DNA of 64,000 nucleotides from the NCBI GenBank assembly GCA_017311185.1, contig JAESUZ010005169.1, forward strand, positions 2,296,501 through 2,360,500, in the 5' to 3' direction. Made by a program: the position numbers and the translations under genes. The notes below the pieces were generated by a model. That model had not been told where the DNA came from, searched no databases, and saw only the letters and a list, made by a program, of their open reading frames with translations. Source of the stretch: Proteles cristata cristata (taxonomy: Eukaryota; Chordata; Mammalia; Carnivora; Hyaenidae). Positions 46,284-57,486 of this stretch are shown here, piece by piece; positions within the stretch are counted from its first letter, which is position 1, and each line of letters begins with the position of its first letter.

Positions 46284-46294
46284 AAGAACCTTAA

Positions 46295-48609
46295 ATAGAA
46301 TTTATCTATGACTGTATCATATATCTTGCTTACCAAGAGAACTATAGAAACAGACATTATAGACTTGAAGGGAAAGAAGAATCAAAGTATACAACAATCT
46401 TATCTTTTTTGACTTTGCATTTCTTAAAGTGCAAACTTCACATTCAATTTGCTTTTTTAGTGAAAGGAGTAGAAAGAAATATCATAGGTAGATAGGACAG
46501 TGGGATCAAATAGAACACTTTTCATTCTATGTGAAAAGACTTTAACATATTGAAGGCAGGGTGAAATATTCTTTAGGCAGAGATATTTCAGATAGAAGAA
46601 AATTAGTGTAAATTTTGGTCAAGTTTCTTTTCTTTTTTTTTTTTTTTTTTAGGTACTTGGTTAGGGGTGAAAAGAAGAAATGCCAGCTTGAAAAGGGCAG
46701 TCACTTTCTCTTCTAAAATGGAAAGAAGTGCCAAGAAGATAAAGAGGTAAGCATGTTGAAATAAAAAGAGCAGTATATATGGGAATTCTTGTTAGATCCT
46801 AAAAGTTTCTGTAAAACAATACATGATATGATCATTTGGGAATGCTGGCAACTTGTTCAATAAAGAACAGCACTTGAAAAAGGAGGATATGATACTAATT
46901 AGCTAGAGAGAATAGTTCACCATGGAAATAACATAACATAAATAAACCCAGGGACCAAGAGGTAACAGCATAGTCTCAATTGAATTTATAGGATCTAAAA
47001 CTGAATTTGGTCACAATTTCATTTCCTTTTGCCTGATCATAAAGAATTAAAATAAATGAAAAATAAGTAAAGTATCATCCCAAGAAGTGAGATCTAAGTC
47101 TCAATTCGGATATCTTCTACACAACTTCCCTGGCACGTATTTGCTCTGTGCCTAGGAATTTCACCTTCATTATAGGAAGCTGTCTAGCTGAGCTCTGAAG
47201 CTAGTAGATGGTAGGCAGATTGGGGGTTCCAAATAGTCTTTGTTATTTAAAGCCAAAATTCTACCTCACTGTCCTTTCACTGAGTTCTCTGTTACAGTGA
47301 CAGATTGGTTTCTTTCTCTTTGATATGAAATTTCTTCAGATGTTTAAAGCCAGTCATCAGGTTAATGTTTCTAGACTTGTGAGACCTTCCAGTTTGTCAA
47401 AGCCTCTTCACATTTATCACGCATCACTCCAGATATAATTCTCTGTGTGAAAAGTATTTATATACAGCATACCATAAGGATGATCAAAAGTACCATTTTG
47501 TCTGAGACTAAGAGAGGGGTCCCACAATTCCTGACTTTTCTTGAGACTCAGGGGGCTTAACTAGGTGGTGTCTATAAAATTTGGAATGATTTGATCACCC
47601 CTCAAGGTACACAATGCTTTCATCATCCATAAGAAAACAAATACCTCTATGTCTGGTTTAAATCTCTTTCTCTTTTCCTGATAACTCCTCTGGAAAAGAT
47701 GCTGACTATCAAATCAATAGGCAGCAGGAGGAGGATGACACAGGGAATAAACAATTTAAATCATTTACAGTTGGATTGTCATGATGAAGGTGCTACAAAA
47801 TAATAAACTCTTTTATATACTGTGCTATGAATTGAGGTGATTAGGAGACTCATTTCATATATTGGTTTGATGATATGTCAGGCATTCTACTGTTCTAGCC
47901 ATCTCCAAGCCATAGCCATGTGCATTACATTCATGATGCATGTTACACTGACAGTAGCAAATTATTTAATTCATGTCTCTTGGAATTATCTCTTAGGAAA
48001 CTTAAAAAGCAAAAGTATTCTCTTTATCCAAAATGAAATACTTTACAACTGCTTTATCTTCCTATTATGTCCTAAAGTGCTTTCTACCTTCAAATACTTC
48101 AAAGTTTTGACCAATCTCTTAAAATGTCTTAGGGAACAGAAATCTATCCCTTTTAACAAAAGCATTCTTACTCTAATGTCTGCCCATTCCAATGAAGTGT
48201 GGATTCTTAAAGATAAACCTGCCAAGTCAAATATTTCTTATAGCTTCCACTGTCTAAAGAACTTCCATGATTGAGATCAACATTTTCAAATAAGCAGAAG
48301 CAGCCCATGCCACAGGTGACACTGGAACTGGACTATTCCTTAAGGACTTTATTCTTGCTAGCTAAAACTTTACTGCAACCTGCATGAATTCACGCTCTCC
48401 CTCACACAGGAAGTCAGCTAACTCATTGAACACTGTTGACCTCTCTGGCAAAATTCATTCCATTCCTGTCCAGTCAGATGTCTCCAAAACTCATGAGAAG
48501 ATTAAGAGTCCGTTATAAGTAAAAAAAAATTCTTTTAGGAAACTTTTACTACTGTAAGAAACTCAAAGGAGAAAGATTCTTACATATGCTTAGCAATATC
48601 AACAAATCT
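46295..48609. other. Anonymous non-coding sequence
   Basis: Includes a T-run at 46627-46651. A 145-codon plus frame (47837-48274) is the longest here, but it has no recognisable domain and an ordinary composition. No splice-exon pattern stands out. Confidence 0.45.
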
Positions 48610-48689
48610 ATTCATACCAAATGAGTTACTATATGTAAAGCACTTAGAAGAGAGTCTGGTACATAGCAAGTGCTCAGAAAATGTCAGCT
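48610..48689 (+). mobile_element. MIR tail, part 1
   Basis: tgagttactatatgtaaagcacttagaagagagtctggtacatagcaagtgctcagaaaatgtcagct matches the MIR 3' end (atgtaaagcgcttagcacagtgcctggcacatagtaagtgctcaataaatgttagct). A SINE then interrupts. Confidence 0.8.
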
Positions 48690-48889
48690 TTTTTTTTTTT
48701 AGGTTTATTTATTTATTTTGAGAGAGACAGAGACAATGCAAGTGGGGAGAGAGGCAGAGAGTTCCAAGCAGGCTCTCTGCTGCCAGCACAGCGCCTGATG
48801 TGGGACTTGAATTCATGAAACTGCAAGATCATGACCTGAACCAAAACCAAGAGTGGGTCTCTTAACTGACTGAGTCACTCAGCGGCCCC
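48690..48889 (-). mobile_element. CAN SINE (antisense) inside MIR
   Basis: ccaagcaggctctctgctgccagcacagc body and head gactgagtcactcagcggcccc. TSD aaaatgtcagct (48678-48689) and aaaatgtctgct (48890-48901). Confidence 0.92.
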
Positions 48890-48920
48890 AAAATGTCTGC
48901 TATAATTAACTTCTATATCT
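48890..48920 (+). mobile_element. MIR tail, part 2
   Basis: aaaatgtctgctataatta resumes the MIR end (aaatgttagctattatta) after the SINE. Confidence 0.55.
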
Positions 48921-49654
48921 TAATAACATTATATTACAATGAATGAGTATTTTACTAATATATAAATGGTTCAAGCACATTAAAAGTGTGGAAACTGCAT
49001 GCAGGACAATACAGAAATTATCTAGAATTACTCTGCTCAGAGGTAATATTTGTATATTTGAAATTATACTGTGCATAAATCTTAAATCTTTTTTTTGCTG
49101 TTTCACTTTTTATATATTCATTTAATGATCACGACGTGTTCTATCATGTAACAATAAAACTGTATATTTAATAAATTCCTTAATATTTAACATCAATGTT
49201 TCCTACAGTTTTATTATTCTGAACAAATTTGAGTATTGAATCTTTTCACCTAAAACTTCCAGCAAATTATTCATTATTTCCTTAAGATCACATTCTAGAG
49301 AAGAACCCTTAGGCAAAAGAGTACAATTTTAAAACATGTGATTTGTATTATAAATCTTGCCTCAAAGGAAGTGTGGCTAATTTTTATTTATACTAGTGGT
49401 TCAAAATTTCCCACATCCCCTCAACTTCTTATAAATTGAATGCATGTATGCATGTATATATATGTAATTATATGTATAACTATACACACATATATGCACA
49501 CATACATATGTAGATTTATATTTATTTTAGCTTTTAAAATCAGTATTTTAAAAATTGTTTTTAAGAACATTCTGTATACTTCAAAATATCTTTATAATAC
49601 TGTGATAAAGATAAGACATGAATAATTAAGTCACAGAAGTGCTATGGCAATTTT
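48921..49654. other. Anonymous AT-rich sequence
   Basis: Holds a tatg/atac-rich simple stretch at 49440-49515. No gene seen. Confidence 0.45.
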
Positions 49655-49742
49655 ATGGCTAGATGACCCAGTCAGTAAGTAGTAAAGAAGCAAAACCTAG
49701 GCCTTTGAATGTTAAGTCTATAATTCTTTCCATTTTAGCAAG
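49655..49742 (-). mobile_element. MIR fossil (antisense)
   Basis: gatgacccagtcagtaagtagtaaagaagcaaaacctaggcctttgaatgttaagtctataattctttcca follows antisense MIR (gtcacacagctagtaagtggcagagccaggattcaaacccaggcc...ctctttcca). Confidence 0.68.
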
Positions 49743-50929
49743 CATAATTAACATGTCAGTAAGCAAATTTCTTGAAATATGGTGTTAGCCACTAGGATCA
49801 TTCACTCTATTTTAGGAAATCTAATTTGGCATTGTACCTAAAGTAAGTCAAAGAAGTCAATGAACAAAGCAGAATAAATGTACTTACAGATGTCCTGAGT
49901 CAGTGGTCTTTGAAATATTTAACTTTCCCCCTGTGGGATGCTTGGGGTTTTGCTGAATAATATGGTGTGAGGCTTAGTAATTGTTTGTTCAGTTGATTGA
50001 CAAGCATTACATTGAGTAAGTAATTACTTGTCATTCATCAGTATATCAAGAAGACTGTGTGGTTAAATTGAGAGTAAGTGACTTAAGGTTTAGGGGTTTA
50101 AAGTTCGATTTTCCATTGATTTATGTCAGGTTTTACTCTATTAAAAAGTTAGACCATAAAACTGTCCTAATAAGGATGATTCGGGCTTCAGCAGGAGGAA
50201 AAAAAAAAGAGAGACTAAGAGCCAACTCATTTTATTACTAAGACAAGACTGATTTCTTATCAGCATAATCACCTTATGCCCAGGATGTAGGTCTCAATGT
50301 AGTCAAAACTGAAAAGTGTCTTGGCTGTAGATATAGAAAACCAATTCTCTTAAATCACTAGCTTCTCTGGTATTTTGGAAAACAAAAGCAAAACATAATC
50401 AGTAAACAGAACTGTGGATCAGAAGTATCTGAATGTGCTATATAAAGTTAACAAAATTCTTTTTTAAATAACTGAAAGCTTATATTCAAGAGCTTAACTG
50501 AAATTATCATGAGAATGTGTGAGAAATTATTATAAGAAATTATTATGAGGGAGTAAAAGACATGACAATTTATTAGATTGCTTATAAAATTAAGTATAGT
50601 CTTAGATATCAAAGTATAAGAAGTTAGCATCTGAAAACTCATCACAAGTAATATAAGAATACAGAAGAATTTGCTGATACAACAAAATTACCACTTTAAC
50701 AGGACCAGGCAGAAATGACAGTACCTTAATTTTGATTCTGCCTCAGTACATTGTTCTGGTAAGATAGTCTATCTCTCAAAAATAAAGAAAAGTAGTTAAC
50801 GGCAAAATGAGACCCTAAATTATGCCTACTGGCTGCCTAATCTCTCTCTTTCTCTGTCTCTCTCCTATTTTTATTTTGAATATACAGAAGCAATTATCAC
50901 ATTATTAATATGTTAAAGAACATAGTTAA
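49743..50929. other. Anonymous non-coding sequence
   Basis: Short agaaattatta tandem units at about 50522-50547 and a CT tract at 50841-50867. No gene seen. Confidence 0.45.
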
Positions 50930-51095
50930 GAAATCTAATGGTGTAGATTTAAATCCTGGCTCTCCCACTAATTAGTTGTGTGACCTGTATTAGTTAGTGG
51001 TTAAAACTCTCTTTGCTTCAATTACCTCCTAAATAAAATAGAGATTTAGTTCTTCCTATCTCACGCACTTGTAGAAAAATTCATGTAAAATACTC
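50930..51095 (+). mobile_element. MIR fossil
   Basis: gatttaaatcctggctctcccactaattagttgtgtgacctgtattagttagtggttaaaactctctttgcttcaattacctcctaaataaaatagaga is clear MIR (cagctctgccacttactagctgtgtgacc...cctcatctgtaaaatggggat). Confidence 0.82.
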
Positions 51096-52179
51096 ATTCC
51101 AATAAAATACAACTCTATTATTTTTTTTCTCCAGAAAGTTTGTGAAATACCATGAAAATTATTTTTCAATGTCATGATGTTGAACACATGACAATTTCAT
51201 TTCCATTTGCATTTGGAAGAAAATTCTGATTGTGTCACTTATGCTACTATACTATAAATCGATGATATCCATTTGTCATAAAAGCTATATCAAAAGGATA
51301 TCACAAAAACCAGTTACAAAAGAACAACAGCGAATCCAGAAGGTTATAGAACACTCTGTTCCAATCCCATCAGACATATTGTACATACTCTGAGAATCAG
51401 GCATGAATAATAAATACTGAATTATGCAAAGTTTCAGTACACTTAGATTTACTATATAAAGTCTACTCTCTATGGCTCTGTGTTTGACTCTGCTAAAGAT
51501 CTCTAATCTTTTCTTTTTAAAAGGTTTATAAAAATAAACAGATAGAAGGAATGGAGACTATGGTTTGAGCCTATGGATTAATCTGTGCATTCTAGTCCCA
51601 AATGATTTTACCAAAGAAATATAAAATTGAGATGAAACTGAGTCTAGCACAGGATGGCAAAGGTTAGGTAGATGTTTTGAGAAATGTCTATAAGCTACAC
51701 TGTAGGTTAAACTGAGCTGAGGGCAGGACCCATGGTTTTACTGTTTGAAGGAAAATCCCACATGCGTATAATGGGAAGTGTGTCCAAAAAAACCCATTGA
51801 CAAACCTTGCTTGAACCAGCAATATGATATCTGATGCTGGACCAGATGAGAAAAGAGGAATGGAGGAGAAGTGGACAAATTACTAAGGACTTAGGGAAGT
51901 GACCCAGATACCAGAAGCAGCACAGAACATTTTGATCCCATGGCCAAGGATTTGCCTTTGACTGAATGGCTGGTGGTGAAAAAATGACGATGGCTAAAAA
52001 TGGATTCAAGAGAAAGGTCCCTGACAGCAAAGAATTAACTACCATTATGCTGACACACACACTCACAGGAACACAAACTTTTAGGTACAAAAGTAAAACT
52101 TCCTATAAAAATAGCAAACAACAACAAAAAAGACAAATTACCCAGGTAACCTATTTTTCAAAAAAAAAAATGAGCCTGA
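51096..52179. other. Anonymous non-coding sequence
   Basis: A 127-codon minus frame (51707-52090) and an 81-codon plus frame (51966-52211) overlap on opposite strands. Neither matches a family I know. Confidence 0.45.
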
Positions 52180-52594
52180 GTATGAATGCTCATTTAAATA
52201 CTACCAAATAACACAGAATAAGATGAGCAGTCAGCTAATAATGTTAGATGTTAATTCCAATTATATTAACTAATCAATGTAATGTGCCAATAAAAAAAAT
52301 ATATCTGGATTTTTTGTATGGGGAGTAACAATTTACTCAGATTATTTTAACATTCACATAGAAAAAGTAATTAAAGGATATCTAGCAAAATTCAGAAAAA
52401 TAACAATATGAGACACCAGCCTTACTCCATGATACAATGAAAAATCTCAATAATTAGAGTGCAGTGCCAGTACAGAAATAGACAAAAATACCTATCAATA
52501 AATATTAGCAAATAAGGAAAAATCACAAAGTTTTTAAGAGAAAATTTATCAGTTTGATACTGAATTATAAAAAGTGTGATATAAAAGAGATTAT
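52180..52594 (+). mobile_element. Old L1 ORF2 fragment
   Basis: attttaacattcacatagaaaaagtaattaaagg, agcaaaattcagaaaaataacaatatgagacaccagccttactccatgatac, aataattagagtgcagtgccagtacagaaatagac: decayed wording of L1 ORF2 (attcatctggaagaa..., agctaggaaaattctgaaaaagaa, aataattaaaacagtatggtattggcacagaaatagac). No open frame is left. Confidence 0.62.
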
Positions 52595-52802
52595 GGGGGC
52601 ACCTGGGTAGCTTAAAAGTTAAGCATCCAATTCTTGGTTTCAGCTCAAGTCACAATCTCATGGTTTGTGGGTTCGAGCCCTACATGGGACTCCTTACTGA
52701 CAGTGCAGAGCCTACTTGGGATTCTCTCTCTCTCCCCTCCTTTCTCTGCCCCTCCTGTGTGCTCTCTCTTTCTCTCTCATAATAAATAAATAAACTTTAA
52801 AA
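52595..52802 (+). mobile_element. CAN SINE, older type
   Basis: ggggcacctgggtagctta head (part of the tRNA-like region deleted), gtgggttcgagccctac B box, ctgacagtgcagagcctacttggg body, aataaataaataaac tail. Likely TSD aaagagattatg (52583-52594) and aaaagattgtg (52803-52813). Confidence 0.93.
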
Positions 52803-52939
52803 AAAAGATTGTGAACAATAAAACCAGTCATATCTATATTTAATATCTAAATAATTGCTGGTGACATGGCTATAAAGTATAATCAGTGAAAACACAATGA
52901 AGTAAGTTATCTTTTGTATAAAACAACATTATCATCTAG

Positions 52940-53145
52940 GGGCGCCTGGGTGACTCAGTCAGTTAAGTGTCCGACTTCAGCTCCGGTCATGATCTCATCT
53001 TTCATGAGTTTGAGCCCCTTATTGGTCTCTGTGCTGACAGCCTGAAGCCTGCTTCAGATTTTGTTTCTGTCTCTCTCTGTCCTTCCCCTGCTCACATTCT
53101 GTCTCTGTCTCTCTCTCAAAAGTTGAATAAACATTAAAAAAAAAT
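52940..53145 (+). mobile_element. CAN SINE
   Basis: ggcgcctgggtgactcagtcag head, tctgtgctgacagcctgaagcctgcttc body. TSD aacattatcatctag at 52925-52939 and 53146-53160, 15 bp and perfect. Confidence 0.96.
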
Positions 53146-53160
53146 AACATTATCATCTAG

Positions 53161-53609
53161 AGCTAAAATTCATGGTGTCTCACCAAATTAACTGTGTGAT
53201 ATTTAAATAGGGGGAAAATATCATGGGCAAGGAAGCAAAAATATGCTAAAGGTTTTTACATAGGAAGAACAAATGATTCAGTGTTATCTATGATTTCAAT
53301 AGAAATAATTAGGTTTGGCATTTTGTTTTTTACTGAAACATAACAAGTATTCTAATGATTTTAGTATATATATCTTCCAAATCCCTAGAAGAAACAAGAG
53401 AGGCAGAACAAAAATCTGTGTTTAACTCCAAAATTCCTAACACTGTTAGAAAATGTGATAATAAAAATTCATCACATTATGAGGTTAAAGTGAATACACA
53501 TATAATCTGGAACAATGGCCCCCAAAAGAATTTGATACACTGTAACCTCTATAGATGGCTTTCAAGAAAACACACACTTTTACTAAATAGAAACTGAAGA
53601 CGTTAATAA
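53161..53609. other. Anonymous non-coding sequence
   Basis: An 80-codon plus frame (53355-53597) shows no domain. Confidence 0.4.
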
Positions 53610-53870
53610 CATGATAAAGAATGATTATCTATCACAAAGAATGGATAAAATCCTACATAATGGAGGCCTTCTCATTAAAGTTAACAAAAGACAAAGACAT
53701 CTGACTTCTCCATTTTTATGAAAGGACTAGCCAAGGTAATTGAATAAAAAAAGTTTCTAAAAGGGAGTAAAAAAATTGGAATAAAAAGTTGAAGTAATAA
53801 TGATAGCTTGCTTGAAATCACAGAAGAAACAGTTGCAAAAAGATTTGAATTATTCTTATTATGAGTTACA
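53610..53870 (+). mobile_element. Possible old L1 ORF2 fragment
   Basis: ctccatttttatgaaaggactagccaaggtaattgaataaaaaaag, then aaaattggaataaaaagttgaagtaataatgatagc loosely follow the L1 ORF2 stretch ...gtcctagccagagcaattagacaagaaaaag...aaattggaaaagaagaagtaaaactgtc. Not collinear with 52180-52594. Confidence 0.4.
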
Positions 53871-54027
53871 AAAAATATATACAGCTACACAAACAAAGAC
53901 TGAAGAATTAATGTTATTTTCCTTTTCTCTATTCTGTGCATCTACTTTTTAATTTTTCTCCTTAAAATATTTTATTAAAAATTTCAATGAGTTATTATGA
54001 ATATATAATAAATAAACTATATATATA

Positions 54028-54049
54028 ACTAGATATCTAGATATCTAGT
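54028..54049. repeat. 22-bp perfect palindrome
   Basis: A 22-base sequence equal to its own reverse complement, centred at 54038/54039. It is built of three overlapping ctagatatc-type units next to (AT)n. Confidence 0.9.
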
Positions 54050-54400
54050 CACTACCATAACATGCAGACTAATGAACCACTAAAATTATATTAATGCCCA
54101 CTGCCTTCAAAATTTTCCTTGAATGTTTACAAATACTATTAATATGCTGTACTGCATTCCACATAACTTACTTATATGAAAATCGTAGCCTGCTTTTCCT
54201 TGAGGTTAGAAAATCATGATCTGGAAGTCTTCAATGTGAGGGAGCTGATTAGAAATGAAACCTTATTCAAATTTATATTATTCGTATCTTTCCTCTCTGT
54301 TTCCTCCTTCCTTCACATAAACACACACATGTGAATTTTATATGCATTACTTCACTTAATGTCACAATGTTTTTCCAAAATATGAATTATCATCTTCTTT

Positions 54401-54616
54401 TTTAAAAAAAATTTTAATGTTTTATTTATTTTTAAGAGAGAGATAGAGACAGTGTGAGCAGGGGAGGGTCAGAGAGAGAGGGAGACACAGAATCCGAAGC
54501 AGGCTCTGAGCTAGCTGTCAGCACAAAGCCCGATGCAGGGCTCGAACCCACGAACCGTGAGATCATGATCTGAGCCAAAGTTGGACGCTTAGCCAACTGA
54601 GCCACTCCTGCACCCC
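54401..54616 (-). mobile_element. CAN SINE (antisense)
   Basis: gggctcgaacccacgaaccgtgagatcatg retains the B-box CpGs, and the body carries a duplicated gagctagctg. TSD tatcatcttcttt at 54388-54400 and 54617-54629, 13 bp and perfect. Confidence 0.95.
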
Positions 54617-54629
54617 TATCATCTTCTTT

Positions 54630-55789
54630 CTTTAAAATAGCAAAACAGAGCCACTAAAAGGATAATCCTGACTTGCCATGAGAATCACTGGGAAAGAAAC
54701 GGCCATCACTAAGTCTTCTCAGAAAGACTCCACAAAGAGAATTGAAAACAAATGTGTTATTCCTTATAAAAATTATATTCTGGTAAGAATATCTTTGAGG
54801 AATTGATTTATACATTAAAGAAAAACACAATGCAAAGGAAGTTGAATTATTGTTCCTGCACTGCCCCCAGATATTACTGCTAAACTTAGGAAATAGCAAC
54901 AATAATGTTCAGACTATTAGAATTATATATAAAACCATTCCCAAAGAAGTTCCATTTAAAAGCTTGTACACAGAATGGTCTGGGTTATCTTCCCCTATAC
55001 TCCAGTTCTCTCTTATGCTAGCAATAAATAAAATAGGCAGAATTGGAGATACTTATTTCCACATAGCATGTTAAATTTGTACCACCTTGTACAAGTGGAA
55101 ATTATTATTCTTATTGTAACATTCCAATATGTGCTTTAATTTACTAATGAAATTAAAAACCAGAAACATACTATGCAAGTTTTACATCCTCTCGGTAATG
55201 CATTTGGGGAATAAGACAGCACTTATCTAGGGGTAATTTACCCCCATGATCCTTATTTTTCATGTGGTGGAATTGCTGGTGGCTGAGCCTCACACCGGAT
55301 TAAGTAAAGATACTCTTTTTGGTCAGTTCTACATCACGTATAATACAGCCAGGGATGAAAACCACTGACTTAAAGTAAACTTCTTGCTTTTATCTCCCTA
55401 CCTCCCCACTTGTCAGTCATTCTCTCCTGTGGGAAGAGAAATTACAGCTTCAGTAATCTCTGGGAAAGGAACTGAGCATGCTTGACTCGGCTGTGGCATC
55501 CTTAGAAGCCAACCTGTCCTCAGATCCCCATGTTCTGGTCTGGTGACTGTCTTGTAGTAAGGGGGCCACTGCTGGTGAGGAAAATCTATAGCTGTCCGGT
55601 GTTTATAGGATGAATTATTAGAATGCCCCTTTGTCCACAGATCTAAAGTAATTTTCTAAACAGCTGTATCAGTAATAAAAGTTGTATTTTGATCTAGGAG
55701 TTTCATGTATTTATTACACTATGGATTTGAAAATGGATGAGTGGAAGGGCTGTTATTTACATACCACCTGCCTCCAACTAAACTTCCAG
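54630..55789. other. Anonymous non-coding sequence
   Basis: The stretch ending acagccagggatgaaaaccactgactta (55346-55373) resembles the terminal end of an old hAT MITE (agggttgagaaccactg). The partner end is not visible, so no element is called. No gene seen. Confidence 0.4.
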
Positions 55790-55880
55790 AGTATGGCTTC
55801 CATTTTACTTTACCTTTGCAGTTGAGAAATAAGAAAGCAAAATGAACGAAGTCACATAGCAAGTGTGGTAAGTGTGCACG
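55790..55880 (-). mobile_element. Possible MIR fossil (antisense)
   Basis: tggcttccattttactttacc...ttgagaaataagaaagcaaaatgaacgaagtcacatagcaagtgtgg resembles antisense MIR (cccattttacagatgaggaaactgaggc...aaggtcacacagctagtaagtgg). Confidence 0.45.
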
Positions 55881-56054
55881 TATGGCATGATCATGGGTGT
55901 CATGGTTGATTGTAGGGGTAGAAAAATCAAACTAAAATAGAAACAAGAAACAAACTTTAAATTACACACCAAGATTGTTTCTCATTCAAGATTAGGTAGG
56001 TATCCACAAGCCACATGCATCTTTTAAAACTCTGAGGGTTAGACAGGATAGGTG

Positions 56055-56302
56055 GTTGGAGTGTAATGTCATAAATAGGACCTTGGAAACTGATGTCAAA
56101 CAGGTCTAGTTTTAAATTCCACTCAGCCATTTACAAGTGTTCTGACTTTAAGCAAGTTTCTGAACCTTTCCAAGCTATAGCTGGCTAAAATGAAAATCCG
56201 CCTTATGAGCTTTGCATGAGGATTATATGAGATAATGTGTAATACCTTTAACACAGTATTTGGCATATAGTAATCAATGGATATTAGCTATTATCATTAC
56301 TT
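56055..56302 (+). mobile_element. MIR, nearly full length
   Basis: taaattccactcagccatttacaagtgttctgactttaagcaagtttctgaacctttccaagc, catgaggattatatgagataatgtgtaatacctttaacacagtatttggcatatagtaatcaatggatattagctattatca: MIR order kept from core to tail. Confidence 0.88.
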
Positions 56303-56410
56303 TGTAAATAAAGACCTGACATCCAGAGAAAAATAGGTAATGTGTCTAATATCACCAGGCTACAAAGTTACAGAATTTAGCTAGTATCTACTGTTCTTAA
56401 CATTCTTCAA
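56303..56410 (-). mobile_element. MIR fossil (antisense), adjacent
   Basis: cagagaaaaataggtaatgtgtctaatatcaccaggctacaaagttacagaatttagctagtatctactgttcttaac reads as antisense MIR (cagagaggttaagtaacttgcccaaggtcacacagct...gctcttaac). It is tail to tail with the MIR on its left. Confidence 0.6.
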
Positions 56411-56559
56411 CATCATACCCAACTTCATTCCCATAAACTTCATTCCCATGAACTAGTTCCTAGGAACTTAAATTGAGATTTAGTGCCTTGCTTCTTTAAC
56501 ATGTTTTTTCTCTACTAGAGATATACACATCCATTCTTTCCGTTTTGCAGTGCTATTTA

Positions 56560-56803
56560 TCAGTTCTAATGTTATGTTACCTCTTCCATGAAGTTTTCCA
56601 AGATCATTAGGAGGCACTTTCTCTTTTATTAAAAAACACGGCCTGAGCCACTCATGTGGTATTAATCTGAAAATTTCTTTGGGTTAGTTATCTCGCTAGA
56701 ATTTACATTCTTGGGTAGCAGAAATTGTCTTATTTCCTTGTTTGGCTTATTACTTGTATAGAATAAGCACTTAATAAGCATTTGCCAAATAAAAGATAAA
56801 TGA
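56560..56803 (+). mobile_element. L2 3' end
   Basis: ttacctcttccatgaagttttccaagat, gctagaatttacattcttgggtagcagaaattgtcttatttcc and gaataagcacttaataagcatttgccaaataaaagataaatga follow the L2 3' end (tccaggaagccttccctga..., ctagactgtgagctccttgagggcagggactgtgtc, gtaggtgctcaataaatgtttgttgaatga). Confidence 0.68.
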
Positions 56804-57265
56804 GAGAACCTGCCAATATTCATTTAGTACTGAATTTATAAAAAAAATTGAAATAATGAGATTGTGGAAACAATGACAAAGTTAAATCCAATTAAAATGC
56901 CATAGGTTTCATATAAGAGAGAAATAATTCTCTAGGATGAAAATTAATTGGCATGAAATAACTTCACACCCAAGTGGTGCTTCTATTATATTTGGGTATC
57001 AATTATATGATACTTCCAACTGTTTTATAGAGAAATTTACATTGGACAATTAATAATTGACATCCAACTATGAGTCAAGGGAAGCTTGGTTTTTCCATAT
57101 TATTGCTAACTCCCACAACAAAATTCCCAAGGGCTACTAATAAGTTTTGGAGTAATCAGAGGAGCTACTTTCAAAAGGTAATACATTGTGATAAAGACAG
57201 AAAATAATATAATATGCAGATCTACTGGCAACAGGGTTGATAGATTTGCCTTTAAAGATATTACA

Positions 57266-57473
57266 GGGCCTCCTGGGTGGCTTAGTTGGTTAAGCATCTG
57301 ATTCTTGATTTCAGCTCAGGTCATGAACCCACGGTTGTGGGATCGAGTCCTGCATCAGACTCTTCGCTGAGCATGCAGCCTGCTTAAGATCCTTTCTTAT
57401 GAGATTCTTTCCCTCTGCCCCTTTCCCCCACTCATGCTCTCTCTCTCTCTCTGAATAATAATAATCATGAATA
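57266..57473 (+). mobile_element. CAN SINE, older type
   Basis: gcctcctgggtggcttagttgg head, ttgtgggatcgagtcctgcatcag B-box region, ctgagcatgcagcctgctta body. Likely TSD aaagatattaca (57254-57265) and aaatgctattaca (57474-57486). Confidence 0.9.
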
Positions 57474-57486
57474 AAATGCTATTACA

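Noticed and set aside
47837..48274. 145-codon plus-strand open frame
   Set aside because: Ordinary AT-driven composition, no domain or signal I can name, and an antisense frame overlaps it.
51707..52211. Overlapping 127-codon minus and 81-codon plus frames
   Set aside because: Overlap on opposite strands, no known domain, no promoter or exon signals.
55346..55373. hAT MITE end (gatgaaaaccactgac)
   Set aside because: Only one end resembles a hAT terminus; the rest of the element cannot be followed.
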